Notes: generated from the sequence alone by a model not told the origin. Shown: positions 50,961 through 60,703, counted from the first letter of the stretch. The stretch: 64,000 nucleotides of DNA from Nocardioides sp. BP30 (GCF_029873215.1 NZ_CP123620.1:2108001-2172000); one strand, 5' to 3'. Translations and numbers: made by a program.

Positions 50961-51010
50961 GGAGCAGCGCGAGCGCCGGCGACCACATGAGGTAGCCGGC
51001 GCCGGGCTCC
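50961..51010 (+). terminator. Probable terminator after uvrB
   Basis: GCGCCGGC (50973-50980) pairs with GCCGGCGC (50995-51002), extended by GGAGC/GCTCC at the base (50961-50965 with 51006-51010) across small bulges, directly after the uvrB stop. Confidence 0.5.
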
Positions 51011-51116
51011 TGACGATCGCGGGCGCCGGCGACCGGTAGAGCGCCTGCTGGAGTGAGCGGTCGCGGCGCCTCGCAGGTGATTTCCGTCGGCCCGGCGCGA
51101 GCTCTAAAATCGAGTG

Positions 51117-52412
51117 GTGGACCCTGCCCCAGCCTCGCGAGCCTGGTTGGTCTGGGGCGTCGGCGTAGCGGTCTACCTGCTGGCGGTGTTCAATCGCAGC
51201 AGTCTCGCGGTGGCCGGGCTGATCGCGACCGATCGGTTCCACATCAGCGCAGGCCAGCTCTCCACGTTCGCGATGCTCCAGCTGCTCGTCTACGCGGGCA
51301 TGCAGATCCCGGTGGGCCTGATGGTGGACCGGTTCGGCTCGCGGACCGTGCTCACCGGTGGCCTGCTGGTGATGAGCGCAGCGCAGACCGGGTTCGCGTT
51401 GGCGACGACCTACCCGGAGGCGCTGATCGCCCGCGTGTTCGTCGGGATGGGCGACGCGATGACCTTCATCTGCGTGCTGCGGTTGGTCAGTGCCTGGTTC
51501 CCGCTGCGGCGCATCCCCCTGGTCACCCAGCTGACCGGCAACGTGGGCCAGCTGGGCGCGCTGTTCGCGGCGGTACCCATGACGTGGGCGCTGAGCCACC
51601 TGGGTTGGCATGCGGCGTACCTGATCGCCGCCGGCGCCGGCCCGGTCCTCCTCGTGCCGATGCTGCTCTTCCTGCGCGACAGCCCCGGCTCGCGCCACCA
51701 GCGCGGAACGGCGCTCAGCCTGCCGGACCTGGGCCGCAACCTGCGCTCGTCCTGGGCCCAGCCCGGCACCCGGCTCGGCTTCTGGGTGCACTTCACCACG
51801 CCGTTCAGCGCGACCATGCTGGCGCTGCTGTGGGGCTATCCGTTCTTCGTCGAGGGCGAGCACCTCTCCGACGGCGCCGCCGGCAGCCTGTTGAGCCTGA
51901 TCGTGGTCGCCAACATCGTCGCCGGCCCCGTCCTCGGCTGGCTGGTCGGTCGTCACCCCTGGCACCGATCCTCGTTGGCGCTGGTCATCGTCGCCGCGAT
52001 CGTCCTGTGCTGGACCGTCGTCCTGCTGTGGCCGGGCCATGCGCCGTACTGGCTGCTCGCCCTCACCGTGTTCGTCGCCGGTTGCGGCGGTCCCGGCTCG
52101 ATGATCGGCTTCGACGTGGGTCGGACCAGCAACCCGGGCCACCGTCTCGCCAGCGCGAGCGGCATCATCAACGTCGCCGGGTTCGTCGCGGCACTGATCA
52201 CGATCGTCGCCGTGGGCTTCATCCTGGACTGGCGCACCCCGGGCGGCGGCACCGACTACACCGATGCCGCCTTCCACTGGGCGATGTCCTTCCAGTACCT
52301 CCTCTGGGCGCTCGGTGTCGCGATGATCCTGCGCCAGCGGCGGGTAGTCCGAGCGAGGGTGCAGCGGGCCTCGGTGGACTCCGGCGACAGCATGGTCCGG
52401 GCAGTCCTCTGA
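51117..52412 (+). CDS. Major facilitator superfamily transporter
   Basis: A 431-aa, 12-helix MFS protein: WGVGVAVYLLAVFNRSSLAVAG in helix 1, the loop 2-3 motif GLMVDRFGSRTVLTGG (classic G-x3-D-R-x-G-x-R), and a mirrored second half. TAAAAT (51105-51110) sits 6 nt before GTG 51117 (3 nt before the in-frame GTG 51114), pointing to a leaderless mRNA that starts at 51117. The substrate is unknown; the arrangement resembles nitrate/oxalate-type or unspecific exporters. Confidence 0.88.
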   Translation: MDPAPASRAWLVWGVGVAVYLLAVFNRSSLAVAGLIATDRFHISAGQLSTFAMLQLLVYAGMQIPVGLMVDRFGSRTVLTGGLLVMSAAQTGFALATTYPEALIARVFVGMGDAMTFICVLRLVSAWFPLRRIPLVTQLTGNVGQLGALFAAVPMTWALSHLGWHAAYLIAAGAGPVLLVPMLLFLRDSPGSRHQRGTALSLPDLGRNLRSSWAQPGTRLGFWVHFTTPFSATMLALLWGYPFFVEGEHLSDGAAGSLLSLIVVANIVAGPVLGWLVGRHPWHRSSLALVIVAAIVLCWTVVLLWPGHAPYWLLALTVFVAGCGGPGSMIGFDVGRTSNPGHRLASASGIINVAGFVAALITIVAVGFILDWRTPGGGTDYTDAAFHWAMSFQYLLWALGVAMILRQRRVVRARVQRASVDSGDSMVRAVL

Positions 52413-52464
52413 CGCTCGTCGAGCCGTCACTCCGTGACCGTTGAGGCGTCAGGTTGTTCGGCTC

Positions 52465-52544
52465 GAGTCGGGCCTGCGTCCGGGTTGAGTCGGGCCTGCG
52501 TCCGGGTTGAGTCGGGCCTGCGTCCGGGTTGAGTCGGGCCTGCG
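52465..52544. repeat. 22-bp tandem repeat array 1
   Basis: GAGTCGGGCCTGCGTCCGGG plus TT is repeated at 52465-52486, 52487-52508 and 52509-52530, with a partial fourth copy at 52531-52544, without mismatch. It lies 52 nt after the MFS stop. A related 22-bp array is at 60704-60767. In the gap 52413-52787 I see only this array and the LexA box; short frames there lack support. Confidence 0.9.
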
Positions 52545-52744
52545 ACACCGGCCGTCGTTCGGGGTTGGTGCAGGGAAAAACGAGAAGCGTGGGCCAGTCC
52601 CAGCGTGGCCCGGTGTCTTGGCCGGGTCGGGAGCCTTCCCTACGGTTGCGTCGGGCCACCATGGCTGTGATCCAGTACGACGAGATTTCCGCCCTGGTCT
52701 GGTTGTTGAAAGAAGGTTGACCACACACATCCGACCACCTAGAC

Positions 52745-52762
52745 TTCGAACATGCGTTCGAA
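52745..52762. promoter_or_regulatory. LexA (SOS) box
   Basis: TTCGAACATGCGTTCGAA contains TCGAAC-N4-GTTCGA, an exact match to the actinobacterial LexA consensus, 25 nt before the HNH gene ATG. 13E12-type HNH genes are known LexA targets in mycobacteria. Confidence 0.9.
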
Positions 52763-52787
52763 TTGATCTCTCTCGGTGGTGGTCCCC

Positions 52788-54047
52788 ATGCATCAGATCC
52801 AGGCGACACTCGCCACCATCAACGCTGCCCTCGATGACGCCACCGAGGCGAACCCGGTCTTCCTCGCGACACCGGACAAGGCAGAAGCGCTCGCACGACT
52901 GGAGCAGATCACCGCACGGGTCGCCGAGCTACGCCTCCGCGTGATCGCCTCCGCACAGGACCTGGCCGAGGAGGTCGGTGCCCGCGATGTCGCAGCCTGG
53001 CTCATCGCGCAGCAGCGGGTCGAGAGTCCCGCCGCGCACGCCACCCTTCGGTTGGCCCGGGAGTTGGAGGGTCGGCCGGTGGTGCGGGCAAGGCTCGCAC
53101 GCGGTGCGTTCAGTCTCGAGCACGCCCGCGTCATCCTCCACGGCCTGGAGGACCTACCCGACGACCTCGATCCCGAGATCCTCACCCACGCAGAGGCCAC
53201 GCTGTGCGACCTCGCCGGCAAGCACCGCCCCAAAGACCTGCGCCGCCTCACCAGCCACCTGTTGGAGGTCATCGCCCCCGACATTGCCGAAGCCGCCGAA
53301 GCCGCAGCGATCCAGCGGCTCGAGGAACAGGCCCAAGCGAGAGCGACGCTGTCGATCACCGACCAAGGTGACGGGACGACCCGCATCCACGGCATCGTCC
53401 CCGAGACGGTCGGTCACCGGTTGCGGACCTACCTGCAGGCCTACACCCAACCCCGGGTAGCCGCCCTGGAGGCCGACGGCCGGGTCCAGCCCCGCAGCCG
53501 GCTCCTCGCGCACGCGTTCGCCCAACTCCTGGAGAACACCGACCCCACCCGACTCCCCGCCCACGGCGGCGACGCCACCACGGTGGTGGTGACCATGACG
53601 CTGGACCAGCTGCAGGCCGACCTCGGTGTCGCGTGGCTCGATGACGGCACCCCGATCAGCACCGGGGAGACCCGACGCCTGGCCTGCACCGCGGGGATCA
53701 TCCCCGCCGTCCTCGGCGGCAACTCCGAGCCCCTTGATCTGGGCCGGACCCGACGACTCTTCACCGGCCCCCAACGCAAAGCCCTCGCGCTCCGCGACAA
53801 ACACTGCCGAGCCGAAGGCTGCACCGTCCCCACTACGTGGTGCGACGCCCACCACGACCAACCCTGGTCAACCGGCGGCCACACCGACCTGAAACACGGA
53901 TCCCTGCTCTGCGGCCACCACCACAGACGCGCCCACGACCCGACGTACGAGACGATCAGGCTCCCCGACGGCCGCTACCGCTTCCAACACAGAGCCAGGC
54001 GTGGCGGCGTCGGTCGGCACCGACGGCGTCTTACGTTGGGAGCGTGA
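52788..54047 (+). CDS. DUF222/13E12 family HNH endonuclease-like protein
   Basis: A 419-aa protein of the 13E12 family: an N-terminal DUF222 helical region (ITARVAELRLRVIASAQDLAEEVGARDVAAWL), and a C-terminal HNH motif, KHCRAEGCTVPTTWCDAHHDQPWSTGGHTDLKHGSLLCGHHHRRAH. Codons with A in the third place (AAA, CGA, GAA, ACA) are more common than in its neighbours, hinting at transfer. A perfect LexA box lies just upstream, so it should be induced by DNA damage. The GTGA stop overlaps the VanZ start. Confidence 0.92.
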   Translation: MHQIQATLATINAALDDATEANPVFLATPDKAEALARLEQITARVAELRLRVIASAQDLAEEVGARDVAAWLIAQQRVESPAAHATLRLARELEGRPVVRARLARGAFSLEHARVILHGLEDLPDDLDPEILTHAEATLCDLAGKHRPKDLRRLTSHLLEVIAPDIAEAAEAAAIQRLEEQAQARATLSITDQGDGTTRIHGIVPETVGHRLRTYLQAYTQPRVAALEADGRVQPRSRLLAHAFAQLLENTDPTRLPAHGGDATTVVVTMTLDQLQADLGVAWLDDGTPISTGETRRLACTAGIIPAVLGGNSEPLDLGRTRRLFTGPQRKALALRDKHCRAEGCTVPTTWCDAHHDQPWSTGGHTDLKHGSLLCGHHHRRAHDPTYETIRLPDGRYRFQHRARRGGVGRHRRRLTLGA

Positions 54048-54493
54048 CTCCGGTGAGCGTGCCCCTGGCCCGGCTGACGGGTTGGTGCCTGCTGCTCGCA
54101 TCCGTCGCCGTGGTGCTCGGCGTGACGCTCAGCCCGGGCGCCTCCGTGGGCGCGCGCACCCTCAACCTCCGGCCAGGACACGACATCTGGCTCGAGCTGC
54201 ACAACCTGAGCGTCCGCACCGGCCTGGTGAACATCGTCGGCAACATCGCGATGTTCGTGCCCATCGGGTTCCTCCTGGTCGCGGCTGTCGGCGACGGCGT
54301 GGCGCGCGCGGCGACGGGCGGGGCGCTGCTCTCGGCCACGATCGAGTGCTGCCAGTACCAGATCGGCCGCGCTGCCGACATCGACGACGTCCTGCTCAAC
54401 ACCACTGGGGCGCTGTTCGGTGCGCTCGTCGCGCTGGTGGCGCTGACGGTGGTCCGGTCCGCTCTGGCCCGGCGACAACCGCTGCCGTCGTGA
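54044..54493 (+). CDS. VanZ family membrane protein
   Basis: A 149-aa protein with four hydrophobic segments: LLLASVAVVLGVTLSPG, NIVGNIAMFVPIGFLLVAAV, a third at GGALLSATIECCQYQI and GALFGALVALVALTVV. The signature NIVGNIAMFVPIGFLL...IE..Q...GR..DIDDVLLNTTGALFG is the VanZ pattern. The GTG at 54044 overlaps the HNH gene stop by 4 nt, so it may share the SOS promoter. The function in most hosts is unknown. Confidence 0.88.
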   Translation: MTPVSVPLARLTGWCLLLASVAVVLGVTLSPGASVGARTLNLRPGHDIWLELHNLSVRTGLVNIVGNIAMFVPIGFLLVAAVGDGVARAATGGALLSATIECCQYQIGRAADIDDVLLNTTGALFGALVALVALTVVRSALARRQPLPS

Positions 54494-54852
54494 TGAGTCT
54501 CGACGTCGCCGCGCTCACGGCGTACTGCCTGGACAAGCCGGGTGCCTGGGCCGACAACCCGTGGGGGCACGAGCATCCCGTGATCAAGGTCGGGCCCGGC
54601 GAGCGCGGCAGGATCTTCGCCTTCCTGGGCGACGCCACGGTGGGGATCAAGGCGGCCGCCACCCGCGAGGAGGCCGATGAGTGGCTCCAGCGCTATCCCG
54701 GCGACGCGGTCGTGATGGCCTACATCGGTCGGTCCGGCTGGAACACCCTGAGCCTCGGCGGCGCCATCCCCGATGACGAGATCCTCGCCGCGATCGACGA
54801 CTCCTACGAGACCGTCGTGGCCAAGCTGCCGAAGCGGCTGCGCCCTTCCTGA
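54493..54852 (+). CDS. MmcQ/YjbR family protein
   Basis: A 119-aa MmcQ/YjbR-like protein: YCLDKPGAWADNPWGHEHPVIKVG, RIFAFLG, the conserved SGWNTLSLGGAIPDDEILAAIDDSYETVVAKLPK. The fold is CyaY-like and it is annotated as DNA-binding, though the role is not proven. The start overlaps the VanZ stop by 1 nt. Confidence 0.88.
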   Translation: MSLDVAALTAYCLDKPGAWADNPWGHEHPVIKVGPGERGRIFAFLGDATVGIKAAATREEADEWLQRYPGDAVVMAYIGRSGWNTLSLGGAIPDDEILAAIDDSYETVVAKLPKRLRPS

Positions 54853-54926
54853 GTCGACGAGGCGTTCGACGGCAGGGGCGCTTCGCCGGCTGGGGTTCGG
54901 TCGCTCGCTCACGTACCCTCGCCGCG

Positions 54927-56414
54927 ATGCCTGCCCCAGACCTCCGGCCCTCGCTGAAGCCCTCCCGCCGTCTCGTGGCGGCCCTCGGGCTGGTGCTCGT
55001 CCTCGTCGTGGCGGTCGGTGCGACCTGGGCCCTGCGCGGCGGTGGGAGTACGCCGTCCGGCGCCGAGGCCCCCACCCAGACCGCCGGTGCACCCACCCAG
55101 CCGACAAGTCCGACTCCGACCGCGAGCGTCCCGCCGGCGCCGAAGGCGCTCAAGCACACTGCCGCACCGCGCATCGAGGGCACGGTGATGGCCGGTCAGG
55201 TCGTGCGCGCCACGATGCCACGCCACTGGCGACCCCGCCGCGTCTCGCTGACCTACCAATGGCTCGCCGACGGCAAGCCGATCGCGGGCGCGACCAAGGC
55301 CCGGCTGACCGTGCCGGACAAGGTCGCCGGAGCCAAGCTCGCGGTCCAGGTCACCGGCACGCTGCCCGGTTACGTCACCGCCGTCGAGCGCAGTCGCGGC
55401 GCCGAGGTCGAGCGCGACGACCCCCTGATCGGGGACCGTTGGGCGGTCTACCAGGGCCCCTGGAACGGCATCTACCCCGCCTACGAGCACGCGAGCGGGA
55501 CCAACCGCGCGCTGCTCGGCAGGATCGCCCTGCAGCCCCGCGCCATCTGGTTCGCCGCCAACCTGAGCACCGGCCGGATCGGGAACGACGTCCGGCAGTT
55601 CATCGCCGACCAGCAGCACGGCGATCCCGACGCACTGGTCCAGATGGCCATCTTCCGGCAGTGGCCACGCGAGGAGTCCGGTCGCGGCACCCCGCTGAGC
55701 CGGGCCGAGCAGGCCGACTACCGCGCCTGGATCGACCGGGTGGCCGACGCGATCGGCGAGGCCCGCGTGGCCATGATCCTCGAGCCGGACCTGGGTCTGG
55801 ACGCCGTGCCCAACAACCCGGGCGACAAGCGCACCGCCGACCCGGCGGTCCGCCTCGCGCTGGTCCGTTATGCAGCGCAGCGATTCGCCCAGCTCCCGCG
55901 CACCACCGTCTACCTCGACGCCTCCGACAGCGACTGGCTCTCGGTGGAGAAGGAGGTGCCGCTGCTGACCGCCGCCGGCATCGACGACGTCCGCGGCTTC
56001 GCCCTCGGGGCCACCCACTACTCCAGCGTGGCCGACAACATCGACTACGGCACCGAGCTGGCACGCGCTCTCGCGGCGGCAGGACACCCCGGCAAGCACT
56101 TCGTGATCGACACCGCCGACAACGGCAAGCCGTTCACCTGGCAGCAGTACTACGCCAAGCACCCGCACGGCGACTTCGACAACGCCGAGCCGTGCCGCTC
56201 CGCGGCCGAGACGCAGTGCGACACCCTCGGCATCCCACCCACGACCGATGTCACCGACTCCCGCCTCGATCTGACCGGCCTCCAGGCCGCCCGCGCGGAG
56301 AAGTACGTCGACGGCTACCTGTGGTTCGGCCGTCCCTGGCTGGTCAGGCAGGCCTCGCCGTTCTCGCTGGAGCGTTCGTTGCAGGTCGCTCGGACCACGC
56401 CCTTCGCCGGCTGA
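54927..56414 (+). CDS. Glycoside hydrolase family 6 protein, membrane-anchored
   Basis: A 495-aa exported protein. An N-terminal anchor (LVAALGLVLVLVVAVGATWAL) is followed by a Thr/Pro linker, an Ig-like unit (LTYQWLADGKPIAGATKARLTV), then a GH6 domain from about residue 175: AIWFAANL, VAMILEPDLGLDAVP (conserved EPD), TTVYLDASDSDW and the C-terminal YLWFGRPWLVRQASPF. GH6 enzymes cleave beta-1,4-glucans with inversion. No cellulose-binding module is present, so its target may be a cell-surface or storage glucan. Confidence 0.87.
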   Translation: MPAPDLRPSLKPSRRLVAALGLVLVLVVAVGATWALRGGGSTPSGAEAPTQTAGAPTQPTSPTPTASVPPAPKALKHTAAPRIEGTVMAGQVVRATMPRHWRPRRVSLTYQWLADGKPIAGATKARLTVPDKVAGAKLAVQVTGTLPGYVTAVERSRGAEVERDDPLIGDRWAVYQGPWNGIYPAYEHASGTNRALLGRIALQPRAIWFAANLSTGRIGNDVRQFIADQQHGDPDALVQMAIFRQWPREESGRGTPLSRAEQADYRAWIDRVADAIGEARVAMILEPDLGLDAVPNNPGDKRTADPAVRLALVRYAAQRFAQLPRTTVYLDASDSDWLSVEKEVPLLTAAGIDDVRGFALGATHYSSVADNIDYGTELARALAAAGHPGKHFVIDTADNGKPFTWQQYYAKHPHGDFDNAEPCRSAAETQCDTLGIPPTTDVTDSRLDLTGLQAARAEKYVDGYLWFGRPWLVRQASPFSLERSLQVARTTPFAG

Positions 56415-56474
56415 CCGCGGCTCCCGGCGCCAGCCTCTTGAGCCCGGCCGCAGATCGGGAGCAGGATCATCCGG

Positions 56475-57446
56475 GTGAGCGCGCGCCACGAGACCGACCT
56501 CGTCATCGTCGGTGCCGGCCCGACCGGCCTGTTCGCCACCTACTACGCGGGCTTCCGGGGGTTGCGGGTGACGGTGGTCGACTCGCTGCCGGAGCTCGGT
56601 GGTCAGATCACCGCGATGTATCCCGAGAAGCAGATCTTCGACGTCGCCGGCTTCCCCCGGGTGAAGGGCCGAGACCTCGTCGCGGGCCTGGTCGAGCAGG
56701 CCGGTGCGGCGGAGCCGACGTACCTCCTCGACCGGGCGGCCGTCCACCTGGCCGCCCGCGAGGACGGCCTCGGCCTCACCCTCGCCGACGGCACGGTGGT
56801 CGATGCCAGCGCGATGCTGATCACCGCCGGCATCGGCACGTTCCACCCCCGGCCCCTGCCCGCCGCCGAGGGCTGGGTCGGACGGGGCGTGGAGTTCTTC
56901 GTGCCCTCCTTCGTCCCATACGCCGGGAAGGACGTCGTGATCGTCGGCGGTGGCGACTCGGCATGCGACTGGGCGCTGCACCTGGAGCCCATCGCCGCCA
57001 GCGTCACGCTGGTGCACCGCCGCAATGCGTTCCGGGCCCACCAGCGCACGGTCGCGCAGGTGCGGGCCAGCACGGTCCGGATCCTCACCGACGCGGAGGT
57101 GGTCGAGCTGCGTGGGCGGACCACGGTCGAGGAGGCGGAGCTGAAGGTGGAGGGTCGTGCGCTGGTGGTTCCGGCCCAGGCCGTCGTGGCAGCGCTCGGA
57201 TTCGTGGCCGACCTCGGACCGCTGCAGAGCTGGGGCCTGGAGACGAGTCGACGGCACGTGGTGGTCGACCAGGCCATGCGAACCAGCCGGCCGCGTGTCT
57301 TCGCGGCCGGTGACATCACCGACTACCCGGGCAAGGTGCGGCTCATCGCCGTGGGCTTCGGCGAGGCGGCGACCGCGATCAACAACCTCGCACCCGTCAT
57401 CGACCCGGCCGCCCACGTCTTCCCGGGACACTCCAGCGAGGGCTAG
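56475..57446 (+). CDS. Thioredoxin reductase-like ferredoxin-NADP reductase (FNR2/YumC type)
   Basis: A 323-aa protein with FAD motif LVIVGAGPTGLFATYYAGFRGL, ELGGQITAMYPEKQIFDVAGFP, NADP motif VVIVGGGDSACDWALHL and VFAAGDITDYPGKVRLIAVGFGEAATAINN. The redox CxxC of thioredoxin reductases is absent, which together with the FGEAA tail places it with the FNR2/YumC class that reduces ferredoxin or flavodoxin. It starts at GTG. Confidence 0.87.
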   Translation: MSARHETDLVIVGAGPTGLFATYYAGFRGLRVTVVDSLPELGGQITAMYPEKQIFDVAGFPRVKGRDLVAGLVEQAGAAEPTYLLDRAAVHLAAREDGLGLTLADGTVVDASAMLITAGIGTFHPRPLPAAEGWVGRGVEFFVPSFVPYAGKDVVIVGGGDSACDWALHLEPIAASVTLVHRRNAFRAHQRTVAQVRASTVRILTDAEVVELRGRTTVEEAELKVEGRALVVPAQAVVAALGFVADLGPLQSWGLETSRRHVVVDQAMRTSRPRVFAAGDITDYPGKVRLIAVGFGEAATAINNLAPVIDPAAHVFPGHSSEG

Positions 57447-57552
57447 GACCACCCGCGCGCCCGCTGGTGGAACGTGATCTAATCGAGCCCAACGTTACTG
57501 GCGAGTCATATGGGGTGGCACCGCCAACAGCTTCACCGGAGGGTCGTGACGC

Positions 57553-58854
57553 ATGCGGGTAGCCCTGCTGTCCTATCGGAGCAAGCCGCACGTGGGCGGC
57601 CAGGGCATCTACGTCCGTCGACTCAGCCGCGAGCTGGTGGCCCTCGGCCACTCCGTCGAGGTCTTCTCCGGCCAGCCCTACCCCGAGCTCGACGAGGGAG
57701 TGAGGCTCACCAAGGTGCCGAGCCTGGACCTCTACCGTCCCGGCGAGGAGTTCCGGAACCCGGGCCTGCGCGAGTTCCGCGATCTGATCGACGTCGAGGA
57801 GTGGCTCACGATGCGCAGCGGCGCCTTCCCTGAGCCGCTCACCTTCAGCAAGCGGGTGGTGAAGCTCCTGCGAGCGCGTCGCAACGACTTCGACGTCGTG
57901 CTGGACAACCAGACACTGGCGACGCCACTGCTCGAGATCGAGCGGTACGGCCTGCCCCTCGCGGCCGCGATCCATCACCCGATCACGATGGATCGGGCGA
58001 TCGAGCTCGACGTGGCGCCGTGGTTCAGGCGCAAGGCCGGCACCAGGATGAGCCTGGAGCTGCCCAAGCTCGGCGTGTGGCGGTGGTACGCCTTCCTGCG
58101 CCAGCAGAAGCGCACCGCGCCACGCATCCGGCACGTCATCGTGCCGTCGGAGTCCTCGGCGCGCGACGTGGTCCGCGAGTTCGGCGTCGATCCGCGGCGG
58201 ATCACCACCGTCCTGCTCGGCGTCGACGAGCGGTTCCGACCCTCCGGCGCTCCGCGGGTGCCCGGCCGGATCCTCGCGATGGCAAGCGCCGATGCTCCGC
58301 TCAAGGGCATCCACATCCTGCTCGAGGCGTTCGCGAAGCTGCTCACCGAGCGCGAGCTTGAGCTCGTGCTCGTCACCAAGCCCAAGCAGGGCGGCATCAC
58401 CGAGAAGCTGATCGACCGGCTCGGCATCGCCGATCGCGTCAGGTTCGCCAACGGACTCACCGACGACGAGCTGGTCGCGCTGATGGGTTCGGCCGAGCTG
58501 GCGTGCGTGCCCTCGCTCTATGAGGGCTTCTCGCTCCCCACCGCCGAGCTGATGGCCTGCGAGACGCCGCTCGTCGTCTCCCGGGCCGGCGCCATCCCCG
58601 AGGTCGTCGGACCGGACGGCCTCTGCGCCGACGTGGTCGAGCCCGGCGACGTCGGGGCGCTGGCGAACGCGCTCGGTGCCCTGCTCGACGACCCCGAGCG
58701 GCGCGCCCGGATGGGTGCCGCCGGTCGGCGGCGCGTCAAGGAGCTGTTCAGCTGGACGGCTGTCGCGGCCAAGACCGCCGCCGTACTCGACGACGTGATC
58801 GAGGACTTCCGGTCCTCGACCACCCCGGCCACCCCGGCCACGAAGGAGAACTGA
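57553..58854 (+). CDS. Glycosyltransferase family 4 protein
   Basis: A 433-aa GT4 (GT-B fold) enzyme: N-terminal GGQGIYVRRLSRELVALGHSVEVFSG for the acceptor, and C-terminal PSLYEGFSLPTAELMACETPLVVSRAGAIPEVVG, which holds the E-x7-E donor-binding motif. GGAGGG is 9 nt before the ATG. Its stop overlaps the methyltransferase start by one base. With the next two genes it makes an operon of unknown product; a decorated lipid or cell-surface glycan is possible. Confidence 0.9.
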   Translation: MRVALLSYRSKPHVGGQGIYVRRLSRELVALGHSVEVFSGQPYPELDEGVRLTKVPSLDLYRPGEEFRNPGLREFRDLIDVEEWLTMRSGAFPEPLTFSKRVVKLLRARRNDFDVVLDNQTLATPLLEIERYGLPLAAAIHHPITMDRAIELDVAPWFRRKAGTRMSLELPKLGVWRWYAFLRQQKRTAPRIRHVIVPSESSARDVVREFGVDPRRITTVLLGVDERFRPSGAPRVPGRILAMASADAPLKGIHILLEAFAKLLTERELELVLVTKPKQGGITEKLIDRLGIADRVRFANGLTDDELVALMGSAELACVPSLYEGFSLPTAELMACETPLVVSRAGAIPEVVGPDGLCADVVEPGDVGALANALGALLDDPERRARMGAAGRRRVKELFSWTAVAAKTAAVLDDVIEDFRSSTTPATPATKEN

Positions 58855-59609
58855 TGCTGACCGTTGACTTCGACCGCCTCGGCCTGCTGCCGGGGGACCG
58901 GGTGCTCGACATGGGTGCCGGGGCCGGACGGCACAGCTTCGAGATGTACCGGCGCGGCGCGGACGTGATCGCCTTCGACAGGGACGCCGAGGAGCTGGAG
59001 AACGTCCGGGACCTGTTCGCGGCGATGAAGGCCGCGGGCGAGGTGCCCGAGGGCGCCGAGGCCGACGTCAAGCAGGGCGACGCGCTCGCGCTGCCGTTCG
59101 CCGACGGCGAGTTCGACCGGATCGTCGCCGCCGAGGTGCTCGAGCACATCTGGAACGACGTGCAAGCGATCAAGGAGCTGGTCCGGGTGCTGCGGCCGGG
59201 CGGCACGCTGGCCATCTCGGTGCCGCGCTGGCTGCCGGAGGTGATCAACTGGCGGCTCTCGGACGACTACCACAACGCGACCGGTGGCCACATCAGGATC
59301 TACACGGCCGAGGAGCTCATCGACAAGGTCACCAAGGCCGGCCGACCCAACGACGGCACGCCTGGTGAGGCGATGGTCTTCGACGGCAAGGGCTACGCCC
59401 ACGGACTGCACGCGCCGTACTGGTGGATCAAGTGCGCCGTGGGGGTGAACAACGATCAGCATCCGCTGGCCAAGGCCTACCACCGGCTGCTGGTGTGGGA
59501 GATCGTCAAGCAGCCCCGCGCGCTGCGCTGGGCGGGCAAGGTGCTCGACCCGACGATCGGCAAGTCGATCGTCCTGTACTTCCACAAGCCGCTGGCCGAC
59601 GAGCGGTAG
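58854..59609 (+). CDS. Class I SAM-dependent methyltransferase
   Basis: A 251-aa methyltransferase: motif I VLDMGAGAGRHSFEMYRRG, acidic loop AFDRDAEEL, motif post II ALPFADGEFDRIVAAEVLEHIW and LVRVLRPGGTLAISVPRW, as in the Methyltransf_11 group. The C-terminal third (GLHAPYWWIKCAVGVNNDQHPLAKAYHRLLVWEIVKQP) is not part of the core fold and may bind the acceptor or membrane. It overlaps the glycosyltransferase and is 8 nt from the next gene. Confidence 0.88.
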   Translation: MLTVDFDRLGLLPGDRVLDMGAGAGRHSFEMYRRGADVIAFDRDAEELENVRDLFAAMKAAGEVPEGAEADVKQGDALALPFADGEFDRIVAAEVLEHIWNDVQAIKELVRVLRPGGTLAISVPRWLPEVINWRLSDDYHNATGGHIRIYTAEELIDKVTKAGRPNDGTPGEAMVFDGKGYAHGLHAPYWWIKCAVGVNNDQHPLAKAYHRLLVWEIVKQPRALRWAGKVLDPTIGKSIVLYFHKPLADER

Positions 59610-59617
59610 GGGGCTCG

Positions 59618-60703
59618 ATGACGCCCGCTCCGATCCCGTATGTCCGCGGCGTCCTGACCGCCGAGCAGGTGAGCGCCACCGCGGCGTCCCTGGTCGCCAT
59701 GCAGGAGCCGTCCGGGGCGATCCCGTGGGCGGCCGGCGAGCACGTCGACATCTGGAACCACGTCGAGGGCGCGATGGCGATGCTGGTCGGTGGTGAGGTG
59801 GAAGCCGCCGAGCGCGCCCTGACGTGGGTCCCGAGCCTGCAGCGAGCCGACGGGTCCTGGCCGATGAAGATCGTCGACGGATCGGTCGAGGACGAGCGCG
59901 GCGAGGTCAACATGTCGGCCTACCTCGCGGTCGGTCTGTGGCATCACTGGCTGGTCCGCCGCGACCGCGGATTCGTCGAGGCGCTGTGGCCCAGCGTCCG
60001 CGCCGGGCTCGACTGGGTGATCGGGCTGCAGGAGGTGTGGGGCGGCATCCGGTGGACGCCGGTCGACGACCTGTGCCTGCTGACCGGTTGCTCCTCGATC
60101 TACCACGCGCTGCGCGCCGGGGTCGCCCTCGCCGACCTGCTCGACGATCCGCAGCCGGAGTGGGAGCTGGCCGGAGGTCGACTGGGCCACGCGCTTCGGG
60201 AGCACCCCGACCTGTTCGCGGACAAGTCGACGTTCTCGATGGACTGGTACTACCCGGTGCTCGGTGGGGCCGTGCGCGGCTCCGAGGCACGACGGCTGCT
60301 GGCGAGCCGATGGGACGACTTCGTCGTACCCGGCCTGGGGGTGCGGTGCGTGAGCACCAACCCCTGGGTGACAGGCGCCGAGACCTGCGAGCTGGTGCTC
60401 GCCCTCGACGCGATCGGTGACGGCGCCCAGGCGGTGCGACTGCTGGCCGACATGCAGCACCTGCGGCACGAGAACGGGTCCTACTGGACCGGGTGGGTCT
60501 ACGCCGACGAGGGCTACCAGAACGACAACCCGGACGTGTACTGGCCGCAGGAACAGACCACCTACACCGCGGCGGCGGTGCTGCTCGCGGTGGACGCGCT
60601 GGGGGAGCGGTACGGCGCCGCCACGGGCGGCTCCGACATCATGCGAGGCACCTCGCTCGCCCCCGACTTCGCCGAGATCGGGTTGGAATGCGGCTGCCGA
60701 GTC

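Noticed and set aside
48747..52430. 1227-codon minus-strand frame opposite uvrB and the MFS gene
   Set aside because: Low-complexity antisense shadow; both plus-strand genes are unambiguous.
52465..52544. Repeat array resembling a CRISPR
   Set aside because: Copies are directly adjacent with no spacers, the unit is 22 bp, and no cas genes are present.
52662..52721. 19-codon open frame before the HNH gene (starts MAVIQYDEIS)
   Set aside because: No ribosome-binding site or leaderless promoter, too short, and nothing recognisable.
57493..57498. Single CGTTAC upstream of the glycosyltransferase
   Set aside because: No second copy 12 bp away on either side, so it does not fit the repeat operator.
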